A DNA stretch of 15,628 nucleotides from UBA1049 sp964525815 (GTDB taxonomy: Bacteria; Bacillota; Clostridia; Oscillospirales; CAG-382): contig CAZGJQ010000042.1 in assembly GCA_964525815.1 (NCBI GenBank), positions 1-15,628 on the forward strand. Direction: 5' to 3'. How positions within the stretch are numbered: position 1 is the first letter of the stretch; each line of letters begins with the position of its first letter. Below, piece by piece: positions 13,852-15,628 of this stretch. The notes beneath the pieces were generated by a model. It worked only from the letters and a program-made list of their open reading frames with translations, made no database searches and was not told where the DNA came from. The position numbers and the translations under genes are program-made.

Positions 13852-15309
13852 ATGAAAGACTTATTGACACAAGAGAGAGCGCCGATTTATGAAGCTCTGA
13901 AGGAGCTTAATAATATGCGCATAGTACCCTTTGATGTACCTGGGCATAAGCGGGGAAGGGGAAACGCTGAATTAACTAAATTCCTGGGAGAAAAATGCCT
14001 GAGAGTTGATGTTAACGCAATGAAGCAGCTGGACAACCTTGTTCATCCGGTATCTGTGATAAAGGAGGCTGAGGAGCTTGCAGCCGATGCTTTCGGAGCG
14101 GCTCACGCTTTTTTTATGGTAAGCGGTACTACTTCGGCGGTTCAGGCAATGATATTGTCTTTTTGTAAGAAGGGGGACAAAATAATACTTCCCCGAAATG
14201 TGCACAGAAGCGTCATAAACGCTTTAATCCTGTGCGGCGCCATACCCGTTTATGTCAATCCGTATACAAACCGTGAGATCGGCATTGCGCTGGGAATGTC
14301 CCTTTCCGGCGTCAGGGAAGCGATTGAAAGGCACCCCGATGCCAAGGCGCTGCTTGTTAACAACCCTACTTATTACGGTATATGCTCTAATCTTAAGCAG
14401 ATTACCGAGCTTGCACACGCAAACGGCATCAGGGTTATTGTGGACGAGGCGCATGGTACTCATTTTTATTTCGGAGATAATATGCCGGTTTCGGCAATGG
14501 CAGCCGGAGCGGATATGGCGGCGGTAAGTATGCATAAGTCGGGCGGCTCCCTTACCCAGAGCTCGGTTTTGCTGTGCGGGAAGAATGTCAATCATAATTA
14601 TGTGCGGCAGATCATTAACCTTACTCAGACAACCAGCGGTTCGTATCTTTTACTCAGCAGTCTGGATATTTCCCGCAGGAATCTTTCGCTTAACGGTAAA
14701 GGAATTTTCTCGTCGGTAACGTCCATGGCGGAATATGCCCGTGAGGAGATAAATCAGATAGGAGATTACTACGCATATTCAACCGAGCTTATAAACGGTG
14801 ATACAATATGCGATTATGATATAACCAAGCTGTCTATTAATACTCTCAATGTCGGACTTGCCGGAATCGAGGTTTATGATATTCTGCGGGATGAATACGA
14901 CATACAGACTGAGTTTGGGGATATAGGTAATATACTTGCTTATATATCAATCGGAGACAGAAGGAGCGACATTGAAAGGCTGGTGGGCGCACTTTCCGAG
15001 ATAAGACGGCTCTATAAAAAGGGCAGAGCAGGAATGCTGGATTATGAGTACATCAGCCCAAGAGTGGTGCTTGCCCCGCAGGAAGCGTTTTACTCTGACA
15101 AGGATTCCTTGCCTATAGAGGAAACCGAGGGCAGAATATGCACCGAGTTTGTAATGAGCTATCCGCCCGGAATACCTATTCTTGCACCCGGGGAAGAAAT
15201 CACCCCAAGGATCATTGAATACATCAGGTATGCCAAAGGTAAGGGCTGTTTTATGACCGGACCGGAGGATATGAGTATTGAGAGAATAAATGTGCTGAGG
15301 GAGGGATAA
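13852..15309 (+). CDS. speA: Orn/Lys/Arg decarboxylase family, probably arginine decarboxylase
   Basis: A 485-residue PLP-dependent enzyme of aminotransferase fold type I, the compact Bacillus SpeA-like form without the N-terminal wing domain of the large E. coli enzymes. DVPGHKRG (28-35) opens the family core. SGTTSAVQAM (91-100) should hold the PLP phosphate. DEAHG is at 198-202, and SMHKSGG has the Schiff-base Lys at 229. The C-terminal domain contains YPPGIPILAPGE. Family members act on arginine, ornithine or lysine. The setting between speD and speE shows that the product feeds spermidine synthesis, via agmatine if the substrate is arginine. The substrate is inferred from context. An AGGG about 13 nt upstream is a weak ribosome site. 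Confidence 0.92.
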   Translation: MKDLLTQERAPIYEALKELNNMRIVPFDVPGHKRGRGNAELTKFLGEKCLRVDVNAMKQLDNLVHPVSVIKEAEELAADAFGAAHAFFMVSGTTSAVQAMILSFCKKGDKIILPRNVHRSVINALILCGAIPVYVNPYTNREIGIALGMSLSGVREAIERHPDAKALLVNNPTYYGICSNLKQITELAHANGIRVIVDEAHGTHFYFGDNMPVSAMAAGADMAAVSMHKSGGSLTQSSVLLCGKNVNHNYVRQIINLTQTTSGSYLLLSSLDISRRNLSLNGKGIFSSVTSMAEYAREEINQIGDYYAYSTELINGDTICDYDITKLSINTLNVGLAGIEVYDILRDEYDIQTEFGDIGNILAYISIGDRRSDIERLVGALSEIRRLYKKGRAGMLDYEYISPRVVLAPQEAFYSDKDSLPIEETEGRICTEFVMSYPPGIPILAPGEEITPRIIEYIRYAKGKGCFMTGPEDMSIERINVLREG

Positions 15310-15315
15310 GAATAA

Positions 15316-15628
15316 ATGGATTTTTGGTATTCGGAGATGCACACCAAGAATGTGAAGCTGAGCATTAGAGTTGATAAGCAGCTGTTTAGCGGAAAAAGCG
15401 AGTTCCAGAGAATTGATGTTTTTGAGTCCCCCGAGTTTGGCCGCTTTCTTGCTCTTGACGGCTTTATGATGCTTACCGAGAAGGACGAGTTTATTTATCA
15501 TGAGATGATAACCCATGTTCCCATGGCGGTTCATCCGTCGGTAAAAAATGTACTGGTAATCGGAGCAGGGGACGGAGGGGTTATACGGGAGCTTACAAGG
15601 TATGACTCCATAGAGCATATTGATCTTG
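15316..15628 (+). CDS. speE: Spermidine synthase, 5' part (cut by window end)
   Basis: An open frame begins at ATG 15316, preceded by GAGGGA overlapping the decarboxylase stop, and runs for 104 codons to the end of the window. MDFWYSEMHTKNVKLSIRVD, then FGRFLALDGFMMLTEKDEFI, then YHEMITHVPM and the SAM-fold glycine loop GAGDGG (83-88) with RELTRY are all typical of spermidine synthase. It transfers the aminopropyl group of decarboxylated SAM to putrescine. Six bases separate it from the previous gene, so it belongs to the same operon. Confidence 0.95.
   Translation, partial: MDFWYSEMHTKNVKLSIRVDKQLFSGKSEFQRIDVFESPEFGRFLALDGFMMLTEKDEFIYHEMITHVPMAVHPSVKNVLVIGAGDGGVIRELTRYDSIEHIDL

Noticed and set aside
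14947..15618. Long open frame (223 codons) on the minus strand opposite the decarboxylase and speE
   Set aside because: It is antisense to two well-supported genes, has no ribosome site or recognisable domain, and has skewed composition typical of a shadow frame.

Overview
The window looks like a chromosomal segment of a Gram-positive, low-to-mid GC clostridial bacterium, most likely a gut or rumen relative of Ruminococcus (Oscillospiraceae/Ruminococcaceae). The reasons are a spoVG gene, strong SigA promoters (TTGACA, 17 bp, TATAAT) with AGGAGG-type ribosome sites, an energy-coupling-factor S component, a zinc-ribbon L28, a long GluRS paired with GlnRS, and a secreted leucine-rich-repeat protein ending in a dockerin-like tail. 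The taxon is inferred from gene content only.

Left part (1-2540): an AT-rich accessory patch. After a terminator, the minus strand carries an aminoglycoside-phosphotransferase-like kinase, a 56-residue membrane peptide and a DUF5104-type lipoprotein. The last two are coupled by an ATGA overlap. Two decayed fragments of the conserved 3' end of an Rhs/YD-repeat gene flank this pair. They are about 96% identical over about 110 bp and share the same frameshifts. A further broken coding stretch lies between one Rhs scar and the lipoprotein, where a toxin tip and its immunity gene would normally sit. The patch reads as a fossil polymorphic-toxin locus that kept its downstream cassette genes.

Middle part (2543-12388): mostly housekeeping genes. 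These are an ECF S component and spoVG (minus), then murC, rpmB with an excellent promoter and terminator, a RimJ/RimL-like acetyltransferase (minus), the gltX-glnS operon (plus), and a shared terminator facing the secreted LRR/dockerin protein (minus). They are followed by thpR and a small basic conserved protein (minus, probably co-transcribed).

Right part (12540-15628): a spermidine operon, speD, an Orn/Lys/Arg-decarboxylase family gene (speA-like) and speE, which runs off the end of the window. Together they would supply decarboxylated SAM and a diamine or agmatine precursor and join them into spermidine. About 400 bp of hairpin-rich non-coding DNA ending in an intrinsic terminator lies between the putative promoter and speD. 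I cannot match it to a known RNA class. It and the Rhs scars are the two most interesting items here.
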